Part shown: piece by piece, positions 25,562-34,998 of the stretch
Layout of the letters: each line of letters starts with the position of its first letter
Position numbering within the stretch: the first letter of the stretch is position 1
Assembly (NCBI GenBank): GCA_023418255.1
Contig: JAEZZZ010000064.1
Coordinates: 1-44,094 of the forward strand
Direction of reading: 5' to 3'
DNA length: 44,094 nt
Source of the DNA: Bacteroidota bacterium
Lineage (GTDB): Bacteria > Bacteroidota > Bacteroidia > Bacteroidales > Dysgonomonadaceae
The notes under the pieces: model-generated
What the model was told of the DNA's origin: nothing
The model's database searches: none
The model's input: only the letters and a program-made list of their open reading frames with translations
Program-made: the position numbers and the translations under genes

Positions 25562-26304
25562 TGATGAAAAAAAAACACATCCTGTTCGCCTCTTTTTTTA
25601 TCGTGATGAATCTGTCAGCACACAGTGCGAATGTCGATACCGTTGCCCTTCGGCACACCCAAAAACAGTCCCTATTGGAAAAAATTGAAACGTGGTACGA
25701 CCAAAACATGAATTATGCCACCATCACGGCGCTCATGACCATTGAAAGTTCCTTTGTCCCTTTTCCTTCGGAAATTGTGGTGCCACCGGCAGCATATATT
25801 GCGAGCAAGCCCGAAAGCCACTTAAACATTTTTCTTGTTGTCTTTTTTGCCACCATTGGCGCGCTTATGGGTGCTTTGATAAACTACTTTTTGGCTGTTT
25901 CTCTTGGTCGTCCGTTGATATATAAGTTAGCTGCAAGCAGAGTGGGGCGATTGCTGTTGCTCAGTCCCGAAAAAATCATCAAAGCCGAGCAATATTTTAA
26001 TAAGCACGGGAAGATATCCACCTTTGTTGGGCGACTGATTCCCGGCATCAGACAACTTATCTCTATTCCTGCCGGTTTGGCTAAAATGTCACTCCCCGGT
26101 TTTTTGTTATACACCTTTTTAGGTGCCGGCATCTGGAATGCTGTTTTGGCGTTGCTCGGCTATGTGGCACACGGACAGCAGGACCTTATCAATAAGTACA
26201 GCCACGAAATTTCGATAACCGCATTAGTGCTGTTCGGATTGCTGATTTTTTATTTTATAATAAAAACCGGAATAAGAAAAGTTAAACAAAAAGAGACTCA
26301 ATAA
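25561..26304 (+). CDS. DedA/SNARE-associated family membrane protein
   Basis: A 247-residue polytopic inner-membrane protein. DedA proteins are linked to lipid carrier or phospholipid translocation and membrane homeostasis. The diagnostic motif F-x-GR-x-x-PG-x-R (FVGRLIPGIRQ, 155-165) followed by ISIPAGLAKM is present, as is the E-x-x-x-P re-entrant region around SFVPFPSEIVVPPAAY. It also has an N-terminal hydrophobic segment that looks like a signal peptide (about 6-22), less usual for short DedA proteins. ATG at 25561 overlaps the TPR stop; a second ATG at 25564 is equally possible. Confidence 0.92.
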   Translation: MMKKKHILFASFFIVMNLSAHSANVDTVALRHTQKQSLLEKIETWYDQNMNYATITALMTIESSFVPFPSEIVVPPAAYIASKPESHLNIFLVVFFATIGALMGALINYFLAVSLGRPLIYKLAASRVGRLLLLSPEKIIKAEQYFNKHGKISTFVGRLIPGIRQLISIPAGLAKMSLPGFLLYTFLGAGIWNAVLALLGYVAHGQQDLINKYSHEISITALVLFGLLIFYFIIKTGIRKVKQKETQ

Positions 26305-26316
26305 TAACGCGGAGGT

Positions 26317-28593
26317 ATGAAAAAAAACAGATGCACAACGTTCTTTTTGATTCTGATGACAATGGCATTTTGCCTTTCATCTTTAGATTGTACCGATAAA
26401 AAAAAGCACTCGGCTCAACAACAATTGGTTGATCTTTCATTGATTCCTAAGCCGGATACCCTTGTTTTTCGTTCAGGATTCTTGAATATCACCAACGGCT
26501 TCAATGTCTCTTTCCGAAAAGTGCCAAAAGACGCGCAATCGCGTCTGAACGATTGCTTAACAAATGCATCATTTTCCTTAGGTCAAAAAGGAGTCCGTTT
26601 ATCGTTCACCATAACAGAAGACACAACACAGTCGTTTGAATCATACGTATTAAAAATAACAACCAAAGGAATATCCATTAAGTCACCATCGGAAACCGGT
26701 CTGTTTTATGGCGTACAGACATTGCGACATATCGTAGAAAAAGGTGTGGAAGAGCCCCTCCGATTGGTCCCTTGTTTAGAAATAAAAGACGCCCCACGCT
26801 TTGCTTATAGAGGACTTCATATGGATGTTTCTCGCCATTTTTTTTCTATCGATTTTTTAAAAAAACAGATTGATTTGATGGCATATTATAAACTCAATCG
26901 TTTTCACTGGCATTTGACGGACGGTCCTGGTTGGCGCATCCAAATTCGTCGCTATCCCGAGCTGACAGATATCGCCGCGTGGCGCACCCACTCGCTTTGG
27001 AAACATTGGTGGGGTTCGCGGCGGAAATATGTTAAAGAGGGAACCAAAGATGCGTATGGCGGATATTATACCCAAACCGAAGCGCGCGAGCTGGTGCGCT
27101 ATGCGGCGGAACGACATATAACAATTATTCCCGAAATCGAAATGCCGGGACATTCCGAAGAGGTATTGGCTGTTTATCCCCATTTGTCTTGCACACAAAA
27201 GCCATATTCAAGCAGTGAGTTTTGCATTGGGAACGAGGCGACGTTTGAGTTTCTGGAAAATGTGTTGAGCGAAATCATCGACATTTTTCCTTCGGAATAT
27301 ATCCATATCGGTGGCGACGAAGCAAGCAAAGAGCATTGGAAAAAATGTGCCCTGTGTCAAAAACGAATCAAAGATGAAAAGCTGAAAGATGAGGCCGAAT
27401 TGCAGAGCTACCTTATTCGCCGGATTGAGCGTTTTTTGCATTATAAAGGTCGAAAACTCATCGGTTGGGACGAAATTTTAGAGGGTGGACTCGATAAGAG
27501 CGCGGTTGTGATGGCATGGCGTGGCGAAGAAATCGGTTTGCAGGCGGTTCGTGATGGCTACAATGTTATTATGACGCCGGGGGCATATTGTTATTTTGAT
27601 AGCTATCAAGGGACGCCCGACACGCAGCCCGAAGCCATTGGCGGATTTTTGCCTGTCAAGAAAGTTTATTCGTATAATGTTATCCCGGACAGCCTTTCAT
27701 TCGAAGAACAGGAGCGTATTTTGGGCGTCCAAGCTAATTTGTGGACAGAATATGTTCCCACGGAAGGACATGCCGAGTATATGCTCTATCCGCGTCTTTT
27801 GGCATTGGCTGAGGTGGCTTGGAGTTCCGCCGATAAAAGGGATTGGTGCGATTTTAAACCGCGGGTAAACAATGCGATCCATCTGTTGAAACAAAAAGGA
27901 TACAATCCATATACCCTTAGCAAAGAGCCTTTTGTTTCAATGGAAAATGATTCCACAGAACAGGCAATAAAGGTGAGTCTTTCGTCGGAACTCTATCCGG
28001 CAAAAATTTATTATACCACCAACGGAACCATGCCCGACACCTTGTCGGATCATTACCAAGAACCGATATTGATAAAAGATTCTGCCTTGTTAAAAGCGAG
28101 GCTGTTTAGAGACGGACAACCTCTTGGAAAGGTGATTGAGCGACGCGTCGATTATCACAAAGCCATCGGCAAAAAAGTAAGTTATCTCTCGCCATACAGC
28201 CGCTATTATCCTGCCGGAGGAGAAAAATCCCTTGTCGATGGCTTACCCGGCGGATTGTCGCATGGCGATGGATACTGGCAAGGATTCAATGTGCCGTTTC
28301 TTGATATCGCGATTGATTTAGAACAAAACAAGCCCTTACATACCATTCGGATGAATTTCCTGCAAAATGCCAATGCATGGATTTGGTTTCCCAAGGAGGT
28401 GCATATTTTTGTTTCCAACGGGGAAGAAGAATATCGCGAGATTGCCACATTGCCAAACAGAGTATCAAGAGATACCGAAGGAACGATTTTTCAACCTTTT
28501 GTTTGGAAAGGAAAAGCCAATGCGCGTTATATTCGAATAAAAGCGCCGGCAAATGGCGGATGGCTATTTCTTGATGAGGTGGTTGTTTGGTAG
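26317..28593 (+). CDS. Beta-N-acetylhexosaminidase (GH20), probable lipoprotein
   Basis: A 758-residue exported enzyme removing terminal beta-linked GlcNAc/GalNAc, for instance from wall fragments or host glycans. An N-terminal hydrophobic segment is followed by LSSLDC (C25), a possible lipidation site. Then come the GH20b domain (about 35-155) and the catalytic barrel (about 160-500) with RGLHMDVSRHFF, FHWHLTDGPGWR and the D-E pair D334-E335 in HIGGDEA, so the active site is intact. A chitobiase-type C-terminal module lies at about 545-605 (KIYYTTNGTMPDTLS). An F5/8-type carbohydrate-binding domain lies at about 630-758. It follows the DedA gene after 12 bases. Confidence 0.95.
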   Translation: MKKNRCTTFFLILMTMAFCLSSLDCTDKKKHSAQQQLVDLSLIPKPDTLVFRSGFLNITNGFNVSFRKVPKDAQSRLNDCLTNASFSLGQKGVRLSFTITEDTTQSFESYVLKITTKGISIKSPSETGLFYGVQTLRHIVEKGVEEPLRLVPCLEIKDAPRFAYRGLHMDVSRHFFSIDFLKKQIDLMAYYKLNRFHWHLTDGPGWRIQIRRYPELTDIAAWRTHSLWKHWWGSRRKYVKEGTKDAYGGYYTQTEARELVRYAAERHITIIPEIEMPGHSEEVLAVYPHLSCTQKPYSSSEFCIGNEATFEFLENVLSEIIDIFPSEYIHIGGDEASKEHWKKCALCQKRIKDEKLKDEAELQSYLIRRIERFLHYKGRKLIGWDEILEGGLDKSAVVMAWRGEEIGLQAVRDGYNVIMTPGAYCYFDSYQGTPDTQPEAIGGFLPVKKVYSYNVIPDSLSFEEQERILGVQANLWTEYVPTEGHAEYMLYPRLLALAEVAWSSADKRDWCDFKPRVNNAIHLLKQKGYNPYTLSKEPFVSMENDSTEQAIKVSLSSELYPAKIYYTTNGTMPDTLSDHYQEPILIKDSALLKARLFRDGQPLGKVIERRVDYHKAIGKKVSYLSPYSRYYPAGGEKSLVDGLPGGLSHGDGYWQGFNVPFLDIAIDLEQNKPLHTIRMNFLQNANAWIWFPKEVHIFVSNGEEEYREIATLPNRVSRDTEGTIFQPFVWKGKANARYIRIKAPANGGWLFLDEVVVW

Positions 28594-28717
28594 AGATAAA
28601 AAATATGTAAAATGCATGGTAAGGCATGAAGTTGGATACTGTTTTTATCTCTTTTGCTTAGCCGATATTGTAGCTGTTGGCATATATACGCTATCTGTAT
28701 TAATTTCTTGGAAAAAG

Positions 28718-29197
28718 TTATTTCAACATCGTATCGCCAAAACTTAGGGGGAGCAACTCTTTTACAGAATCAATTACAAATACTTGGTCTTGGCTGTACA
28801 TAAGAATCCGCAACGGGGTTGAGAAACGATTTTCTGTTTCCAGTAAGGATTGACGACAAGCACCACACGGTGTAATCACATCTTTCGTGAAATGTCCTTT
28901 GTGAAAGGCCGCCACAGCCATCATCTCTATGGGCTGGTCAGGAAAATTGGCATTGGCATAGAACATGGCAGTGCGTTCGGCACACAATCCGGATGGGAAA
29001 GCGGCATTTTCTTGATTGCTGCCCGTGACGATGGTCCCGTTTTTCAACAACAGTGCAGCCCCCACTTTAAATTCGGAATAGGGGGCATAAGCCTCCGATA
29101 ATACGTTTTTTGCAGCCTCTATAAGTTTTTTTTCGATTTCGGAACACTCTTCTAACGGATAAACGCTTATCTTTGTGGTTAAATTGATTTCTCTCAT
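28718..29197 (-). CDS. cdd: Cytidine deaminase
   Basis: A 159-residue zinc enzyme deaminating cytidine and deoxycytidine for pyrimidine salvage. It carries the small tetrameric-type motifs: YAPYSEFKVGAALL near residue 38, catalytic CAE (C72-E74 in GLCAERTA) and PCGACRQ with zinc cysteines C111 and C114. Two nearby ATG codons (29203 and 29197) are possible; the latter gives MREINL, closer to homologues as I recall them. No Shine-Dalgarno is present. It is convergent with the GH20 gene and divergent from the glucosaminidase gene. Confidence 0.95.
   Translation of the reverse strand: MREINLTTKISVYPLEECSEIEKKLIEAAKNVLSEAYAPYSEFKVGAALLLKNGTIVTGSNQENAAFPSGLCAERTAMFYANANFPDQPIEMMAVAAFHKGHFTKDVITPCGACRQSLLETENRFSTPLRILMYSQDQVFVIDSVKELLPLSFGDTMLK
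29168..29175 (+). promoter_or_regulatory. Candidate promoter for the glucosaminidase gene inside the cdd 5' end
   Basis: TATCTTTG, an exact TAnnTTTG box, lies on the plus strand within the first codons of the opposite-strand cdd gene. Transcription from it would begin near 29182 and reach the start of the glucosaminidase gene 25-52 bases later. Confidence 0.4.
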
Positions 29198-29233
29198 ACT
29201 CATTATTTGATTGAAACGGTAAAAATATCCGGA

Positions 29234-30181
29234 ATGAAACATCCCGATTGCAAATATACACATATTTCATTTTTTTATTTGATATTCTTTTGTTTATTTT
29301 TATCTACAAATGCATACGCGCAACATAGACTAAAGTCTTATGAACAGTATATCGATAAGTACAATCATATTGCAATAAAAAACATGAAGGAGTATCGTAT
29401 TCCCGCTTCTATCACATTGGCACAAGCTTTGTTAGAGTCGGGAGCCGGACAGAGCGATTTGGCACTTCGCTCTAACAACCACTTTGGAATAAAATGTGCA
29501 TCGGGATGGAAGGGGCGTCGCGTGTATGCTGCCGATGATCTTCCGAACGATTGTTTTCGGGCGTATAGCAAAGTCAAAGATTCCTACGAAGACCATGCGC
29601 TTTTTCTAGCAGGCCGCACACGCTATCGCCATCTCTTTTCGCTGTCGATTACGGATTATAAGGGCTGGGCGCGCGGTTTGCAAAAGTCAGGATATGCAAC
29701 AAGCAAAGCCTATGCCAATACGTTGATAAAAATTATCGAGGATTATGAACTTTACCGCTATGATGATGAACGATATCACAAACATATATCGCGTTGGGAA
29801 CTTCAAGCGCGACGCAGAGCCGAAATAGCACGCGCCACGTGGACACATCAACCATACATCACGCATGGTTTGGTATATGTTATTGCTGTCGACGGAGATA
29901 CATTTGCAAGCATTGCGCATGAATTTGGTTTTAAAGTAAATACATTGCTAAAATATAATGAAGTGCCAGAGGATTACCCGCTCAACGCGGGCGATATTGT
30001 CTATTTTCAGAAGAAAAAAACAAGAGCCGACAAACCTTACACGCAGCACGTAGTGCAGGTAGGAGAGTCTATGTATAGCATCGCGCAGCGATATGGAATG
30101 AAACTACGCAACCTGTATCGCCTCAATAAAAAGGATTATGAGTATATTCCCGAAGAAGGTGATGTGCTTAAATTGAGATAA
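29234..30181 (+). CDS. Glucosaminidase-domain protein (GH73-like) with two LysM domains
   Basis: A 315-residue exported peptidoglycan hydrolase. A signal peptide ends near NAYAQ (30). The glucosaminidase domain (about 35-185) has IPASITLAQALLESGAGQSDLA with catalytic Glu E68, then NNHFGIKC and the Y-x-x-FR-AYSK-like segment FRAYSKVKDSYEDHA. Two C-terminal LysM modules follow: about 212-262 (YVIAVDGDTFASIAHEFG) and about 270-315 (HVVQVGESMYSIAQRYG). LysM binds glycan strands and the N-domain cleaves beta-1,4-GlcNAc-MurNAc bonds. ATG at 29234 starts directly at the signal peptide; an in-phase ATG at 29207 would add nine residues. Confidence 0.93.
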   Translation: MKHPDCKYTHISFFYLIFFCLFLSTNAYAQHRLKSYEQYIDKYNHIAIKNMKEYRIPASITLAQALLESGAGQSDLALRSNNHFGIKCASGWKGRRVYAADDLPNDCFRAYSKVKDSYEDHALFLAGRTRYRHLFSLSITDYKGWARGLQKSGYATSKAYANTLIKIIEDYELYRYDDERYHKHISRWELQARRRAEIARATWTHQPYITHGLVYVIAVDGDTFASIAHEFGFKVNTLLKYNEVPEDYPLNAGDIVYFQKKKTRADKPYTQHVVQVGESMYSIAQRYGMKLRNLYRLNKKDYEYIPEEGDVLKLR

Positions 30182-30222
30182 TTTTTAAATTCCAATTTTA
30201 TAAACTAAAATCAAAATTTTAA

Positions 30223-31101
30223 ATGAAAAAGATTATTTGTTTTTTATCCCTGTTGCTTTTTGCAGCAGTTACCTATGGACAACAATCAGCAACAGAAACT
30301 ATTAAAGTTGAATCCCATTGGAAACTGTCGGGAATAACAGGACTGAATTTTTCACAAACAGCATTGAAGCACTGGGCAGGTGGTGGCGAAAGCGCATTGG
30401 CAGGCAATGTGTATCTCAATGGTGAATTGAATTATAAGAAAGATCGTTGGACATGGGATAATTCATTGGCGTTAGATTATGGCTTGACCCGAATAAAAGA
30501 TAGCGGTGTGCGCAAAAGCACCGATAAAATTGAGTTAGCATCGAAACTTGGATACGGCATCAATGAAAAATTGTACTACGCCGCAATGTTCGACTTCAAA
30601 ACACAATTTGCAAAAGGATACAACTATCCCGATAACGAAAAACATTTTTCCAATTTTATGGCCCCGGGATACACCACATTTTCCATTGGTTTGGATTACA
30701 AACCATGCGATAAATTATCGCTCTATTATTCGCCGCTTGCAATACGCACCATCTACGTTTTTGATAAAGAATTGGACGGTATGTATGGAGTGCCCGAAGG
30801 AAAGAATATAAAATCAGAGGTTGGAACATATTTTAAAACAACGTATAAAAATAAAATATGGGAGAATGTTGATTTAATTACCAAAGCAGATTTCTTTACC
30901 CCCTACAATAAAGATTTTGGCAATGTGGTTGTCGATTGGGATGTGCTTATCAGCATGAAGATAAACCCTTTCTTGAATGCCACACTTAACACAACGTTGC
31001 GCTACGACGACAACGTTGATTTTATTGAAAATGGAGAATCAAAAGGACCAAAAGTTCAATGGAAACAAATTTTTGGTTTAGGACTCGCCTATAAGTTTTA
31101 A
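30223..31101 (+). CDS. DUF3078 outer-membrane beta-barrel protein
   Basis: A 292-residue protein with a clear signal peptide (ends TYGQQ, about 20). The remainder has alternating beta-strand patterns and a terminal strand ending in aromatic Phe (IFGLGLAYKF), as expected for an outer-membrane barrel. The N-terminal WKLSGITGLNFSQTALKHWAGGGESALAGN is characteristic of DUF3078 proteins of Bacteroidota. Function unknown; transport or structural roles are possible. It lies 41 bases after the glucosaminidase gene, probably in the same transcript. Confidence 0.87.
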   Translation: MKKIICFLSLLLFAAVTYGQQSATETIKVESHWKLSGITGLNFSQTALKHWAGGGESALAGNVYLNGELNYKKDRWTWDNSLALDYGLTRIKDSGVRKSTDKIELASKLGYGINEKLYYAAMFDFKTQFAKGYNYPDNEKHFSNFMAPGYTTFSIGLDYKPCDKLSLYYSPLAIRTIYVFDKELDGMYGVPEGKNIKSEVGTYFKTTYKNKIWENVDLITKADFFTPYNKDFGNVVVDWDVLISMKINPFLNATLNTTLRYDDNVDFIENGESKGPKVQWKQIFGLGLAYKF

Positions 31102-31169
31102 AAGAAAGGATTTGGAAAGATAGGCATGGTAAAAAACCATCCTCTTTCATATTTTAATAAAATTATTTT

Positions 31170-31763
31170 ATGGATTATAACACACAAAAAAAACGTTTGG
31201 TTTTGCCCGAATATGGTAGAAACATACAAAACATGGTGGACCATTGCGTCGCGATTAAAGATGCCGAAGAACGCACAAAATGCGCCTATACTCTCATCGA
31301 TATCATGGGGAATATGTTTCCCCATTTGCGCGATGTGAGTGGTTTTAAGCATATTCTTTGGGACCATCTTGCCATTATGTCCAACTTTAAGCTTGAAATT
31401 GAATATCCTTACGAAGTGGTTAAGGAAGAAGATTTGATGTCGCCACCGGAACAACTCGATTACAGTCGCCCGACCATGCAATATCGTCACTACGGAAAAA
31501 TTCTTGAAAAGATGGTGAAAATAGCCGCCGATATGGAAGAGGGGGAAAAGCGCGATCAGTTCATTAAATTGGTTGCAATTCAAATGAAAAAGTCGTATGC
31601 TCAATGGAATAAGGGAGCGGATGACCGCAAAATATTACAAGATTTGTATGAGTTGTCGGATGGGAAAATCAACCTTCTGGAAGAGGAGTTTTCCATTCCC
31701 GAAGTGAAAGTGAACGCGTCAAAAAAACAGCTCAAAAACATTAAATCGCAACGCAGGAAATAG
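31170..31763 (+). CDS. DUF4290 family protein
   Basis: A 197-residue, signal-less, helix-rich protein. The N-terminal LVLPEYGRNIQNMVDHC and the following IMGNMFPHLRDVSGFKHILWDHLAIMS match the DUF4290 family, restricted to Bacteroidota as far as I know. The C-terminal tail is lysine- and arginine-rich (KKQLKNIKSQRRK), suggesting nucleic-acid or ribosome contact, which is inference. Function is not established. It lies directly upstream of rimM with a 16-base gap. Confidence 0.88.
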   Translation: MDYNTQKKRLVLPEYGRNIQNMVDHCVAIKDAEERTKCAYTLIDIMGNMFPHLRDVSGFKHILWDHLAIMSNFKLEIEYPYEVVKEEDLMSPPEQLDYSRPTMQYRHYGKILEKMVKIAADMEEGEKRDQFIKLVAIQMKKSYAQWNKGADDRKILQDLYELSDGKINLLEEEFSIPEVKVNASKKQLKNIKSQRRK

Positions 31764-31779
31764 GTGACAAAAAAGCGCG

Positions 31780-32304
31780 ATGAACGCAAAAGATCTTGTA
31801 AGAATAGGAAAACTGCACAAAACGCATGGTGTAAAAGGAGAAATAACGCTTGTGTTTGAAAAGCCGGAGTATGCATCCATCGAAACCGACTGTTATTTTA
31901 TTGAAATAGACGGTATTGGCGTTCCTTTTTTTGTTGAGGAAGCGCGTGTTGCTTCTAACGTATCTTTGCGTGTGAAGTTCGAAAATGTGAGTGATAAAAA
32001 CAAAGCGTCGCGTTTTTCCAATGCTTCAGTATATATTGAAAGAGAGAAGCTGAAGATTCCCGAAGCGGATGAATTCTCAGATTGGGATTTTTTTGTTGGC
32101 TACAAAGTAGTCGATAACGAAAGCGATGAGTTGGGAGAAATTGTCGCGGTGGATAGTGCCACGATAAATGTTTTGTTTCTGGTAGAAAACACTCAAAATG
32201 GAGTAAAATATATGATTCCCGCGACAGCTGATTTTGTCGTGCAAATCCAACACGCAGAACGTGTCATCTATGTGGCACTACCCGAAGGTTTAAAAGAGAT
32301 TTAG
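31780..32304 (+). CDS. rimM: Ribosome maturation factor RimM
   Basis: A 174-residue factor that binds protein S19 and helps mature the 30S head. The N-terminal domain begins VRIGKLHKTHGVKGEITLVF (5-24), with the conserved G-x-x-H-G-x-x-GE pattern. The linker has FSDWDFFVGYKVVD, and the C-terminal PRC-barrel contains YMIPATADFVVQI, equivalent to the family's PaxxxFV motif. Length is typical. In many genomes rimM sits beside trmD and rpsP; here it neighbours DUF4290 and dxr. Confidence 0.93.
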   Translation: MNAKDLVRIGKLHKTHGVKGEITLVFEKPEYASIETDCYFIEIDGIGVPFFVEEARVASNVSLRVKFENVSDKNKASRFSNASVYIEREKLKIPEADEFSDWDFFVGYKVVDNESDELGEIVAVDSATINVLFLVENTQNGVKYMIPATADFVVQIQHAERVIYVALPEGLKEI

Positions 32305-32345
32305 CAATGAGCGATAAAAAGCCGACCGCCGCACTCTTCAATTAT

Positions 32346-32396
32346 ACATGTTTTTACATGTCAGGCTGGTTTTAAAAGAAAAAACATGTAAATTTG
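32346..32396 (+). promoter_or_regulatory. dxr promoter region: three ACATGT palindromes and a TAAATTTG box
   Basis: TAAATTTG (32389-32396) is an exact -7 box 24 bases before the dxr ATG. ACATGT occurs at 32346-32351, 32356-32361 and 32384-32389, the last touching the -7 box. TTTACATGT (32353-32361) can pair with ACATGTAAA (32384-32392). The arrangement could be a dimeric repressor operator or a weak hairpin ending the rimM transcript. Confidence 0.4.
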
Positions 32397-32419
32397 CATA
32401 TTTTATTCAAGAAAAATAA

Positions 32420-33595
32420 ATGGAAGAAAAAAGAAGGAAGATAGCCATATTGGGTTCTACCGGTTCTATCGGTACGCAGGCGTTAGATGTTATTTCGCAT
32501 CATGCGAGTCGTTTTGAGGTCTACGCGTTGGTTGCCAACAACAGCGTGGAGCAACTTATACAACAATGCCACGATTTTCTTCCCGAAGTGGTCGTTATTG
32601 CCAACGAAGAAAAATATGAAACATTAAAAAAAGGCGTTTCGCATCTGCCCATCAAAGTGTGGACAGGTTGTCAAGCCATTGACGAAGTGGTGCAATTAAA
32701 CCCCATCGATATGGTACTTACAGCCATGGTGGGATTCAGTGGATTAAAACCCACCATAAGTGCCATTGAGGCGGGAAAAGCCATTGCTTTGGCAAACAAA
32801 GAGACGTTAGTGGTTGCCGGAGAGTTGATAAAAAAATGTGCATTGACCCACAAAGCACCCATTTTGCCCGTTGATTCTGAGCATTCTGCCATTTTTCAAT
32901 GCTTAAATGGCGAAGTCAACAATCAGATACAAAAAATATGGCTCACAGCATCCGGAGGACCTTTTCGTACTTTATCACAAGAAGAGCTGCAACATGTGAC
33001 CAAAGATCAAGCACTCAATCATCCCAATTGGAATATGGGCGCGAAGGTGACTATCGATTCGGCTACGCTGATGAATAAAGGGTTGGAAATGATTGAAGCA
33101 AAGTGGCTTTTTGATGTTCCACCATCCGCTATCGAAGTGCTTATTCATCCCCAATCCATTATTCATTCCATGGTACAGTTTCAGGACACATCGGTGATGG
33201 CACAACTCGGACAGCCCGATATGCGCGTTCCCATACAATATGCCCTTTCATATCCGGAGCGTATTGCATCGAGTGTTGCTCCATTGAATTTTTTCCATAT
33301 TTCTCAATTTACATTTGAAAAACCGGATAAAAATAAATTTAAAAACCTGGCATATGCCTACACTGCCATTGAGAAAGGGGGCAATATGCCTTGCATTCTC
33401 AATGCCGCCAATGAAGTTGCCGTCGCCGCTTTTTTGAACGAAAAGATAGGCTTTCTTGCCATGAGCGATGTGATAGAAAAAACCATGCAGAGAGCATCTT
33501 TTCTTAAAAACCCATCGTTGAGTGATTATTTAGAAACCGACTCCGAGGCAAGAGCAATTGCCGCGGAATACATACAACAACCCCATTTCGCATAG
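32420..33595 (+). CDS. dxr: 1-deoxy-D-xylulose 5-phosphate reductoisomerase
   Basis: A 391-residue cytosolic enzyme of the non-mevalonate (MEP) isoprenoid pathway, converting DXP to 2-C-methyl-D-erythritol 4-phosphate with NADPH. The NADPH loop is ILGSTGSIGTQALDV (9-23). LANKETLVVAGELI, the metal-binding PVDSEHSAIFQ, LTASGGPFR and WNMGAKVTIDSATLMNKGLE are all present, so the enzyme looks intact. It supplies the undecaprenyl carrier used by MraY. The rseP gene follows after 26 bases, a common pairing. Confidence 0.97.
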   Translation: MEEKRRKIAILGSTGSIGTQALDVISHHASRFEVYALVANNSVEQLIQQCHDFLPEVVVIANEEKYETLKKGVSHLPIKVWTGCQAIDEVVQLNPIDMVLTAMVGFSGLKPTISAIEAGKAIALANKETLVVAGELIKKCALTHKAPILPVDSEHSAIFQCLNGEVNNQIQKIWLTASGGPFRTLSQEELQHVTKDQALNHPNWNMGAKVTIDSATLMNKGLEMIEAKWLFDVPPSAIEVLIHPQSIIHSMVQFQDTSVMAQLGQPDMRVPIQYALSYPERIASSVAPLNFFHISQFTFEKPDKNKFKNLAYAYTAIEKGGNMPCILNAANEVAVAAFLNEKIGFLAMSDVIEKTMQRASFLKNPSLSDYLETDSEARAIAAEYIQQPHFA

Positions 33596-33621
33596 AGTCG
33601 AAATGATTAATATTTAAGTAA

Positions 33622-34944
33622 ATGGAAACATTTTTAATTAAAGTGCTTCAATTAATATTTAGTTTATCGATTCTTGTCGTTTTTCATGAATTTGGACACT
33701 TCCTATTTGCTCGTATATTTAAAATTCGAGTTGAAAAATTTTATCTTTTCTTCGACCCATGGTTTGCCCTGTTTCGTTTCAAACCGAAAAAAAGCGAAAC
33801 AGAATATGGTGTCGGATGGCTTCCGCTTGGCGGATACGTAAAAATAGCCGGTATGATTGACGAGTCGATGGATAAAGAGCAGATGAAACAACCGCCACAA
33901 CCTTGGGAGTTTCGTTCAAAGCCCGCATGGCAACGACTTTTAGTCATGATTGGTGGTGTGCTGTTCAATCTCTTGTTGGCATTTTTTATTTACGCTATGG
34001 TGATGTTCACATGGAACGACACCTATTTGCCCTTGAAAAATGTAACACAAGGAATGCAATTCAACCAAAGCGGACACAATATCGGATTTCGAGATGGCGA
34101 TATTTTGTTGCGTGCCGATGGAAAAGAATTGGAACGTTTCGGCGTAAGCACCATATTGCAAATTGTGGATGCCGATAAAGTAACCGTGTTGAGGAATGGA
34201 CAAGAGGCAGAAGTTGATATTCCCGAGAATTTCATGAAGCAGCTTATGGTTGATAAGGAACCATTTGCAACCTATCGTTTTCCCACCATCGTGATGAAGG
34301 CAGAAGATGGAAAAGCTGCCGCGCAAGCCGGCCTGCTTGCAGGCGATAGTCTTGTGGCAATCAACGGAATCGTCACGCCCACTTTTTGGGATTTTAAAGA
34401 GGAGTTGAGCAAACACAAAGATTCGGAAATAACAATCAACTATTTTCGAAATGGTGAAGAAAATCAGCTGATTGCCAAAGTAGATACTGCCGGGTTATTG
34501 GGCTTTTATCCCAAATCTGAATGGCAGATATACGATATAAAAACCGTTAAATATGGATTTTTCTCTTCGTTCCCTGCCGGAGTAAAAATGGGAATACAAA
34601 CATTGAAAGACTATATCAATCAGTTTAAATACGTATTCACAAAAGAGGGAGCATCCTCGTTGGGAGGTTTTGGAACCATCGGGAATCTGTTTCCACCGGT
34701 GTGGGATTGGCATGCCTTTTGGATGATGACCGCCTTTCTCTCAATCATTCTTGCCTTTATGAATATTTTGCCCATTCCGGCATTGGATGGCGGACACGTT
34801 ATGTTTTTGCTCTACGAAGTGATTTCAGGACGCAAGCCCAACGAAAAATTCATGGAATACGCGCAAATCGCGGGCATGGTGCTTTTGTTCGGATTGCTTT
34901 TGTATGCCAATGGCATGGATATTATACGTGGCTTTTTTAAATAA
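33622..34944 (+). CDS. rseP: Site-2 intramembrane zinc protease (RseP family)
   Basis: A 440-residue polytopic M50 protease. The zinc motif HEFGH (22-26) is in the first transmembrane helix, and the third ligand is in NILPIPALDGGH near residue 390. Between them lie FRSKPAWQRLLVMIGGVLFNLLLA and two PDZ-like regions (about 125-195 and about 225-290, the latter with AAAQAGLLAGDSLVAING). Family members cleave anti-sigma factors or clear signal peptides from the membrane; the substrate here is unknown. The RseP name follows family usage. Confidence 0.94.
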   Translation: METFLIKVLQLIFSLSILVVFHEFGHFLFARIFKIRVEKFYLFFDPWFALFRFKPKKSETEYGVGWLPLGGYVKIAGMIDESMDKEQMKQPPQPWEFRSKPAWQRLLVMIGGVLFNLLLAFFIYAMVMFTWNDTYLPLKNVTQGMQFNQSGHNIGFRDGDILLRADGKELERFGVSTILQIVDADKVTVLRNGQEAEVDIPENFMKQLMVDKEPFATYRFPTIVMKAEDGKAAAQAGLLAGDSLVAINGIVTPTFWDFKEELSKHKDSEITINYFRNGEENQLIAKVDTAGLLGFYPKSEWQIYDIKTVKYGFFSSFPAGVKMGIQTLKDYINQFKYVFTKEGASSLGGFGTIGNLFPPVWDWHAFWMMTAFLSIILAFMNILPIPALDGGHVMFLLYEVISGRKPNEKFMEYAQIAGMVLLFGLLLYANGMDIIRGFFK

Positions 34945-34998
34945 CGAGAATTAAAAGCCTTTTGACAGATAAGTTTTTCGCGGAAAACAAAACAAACA

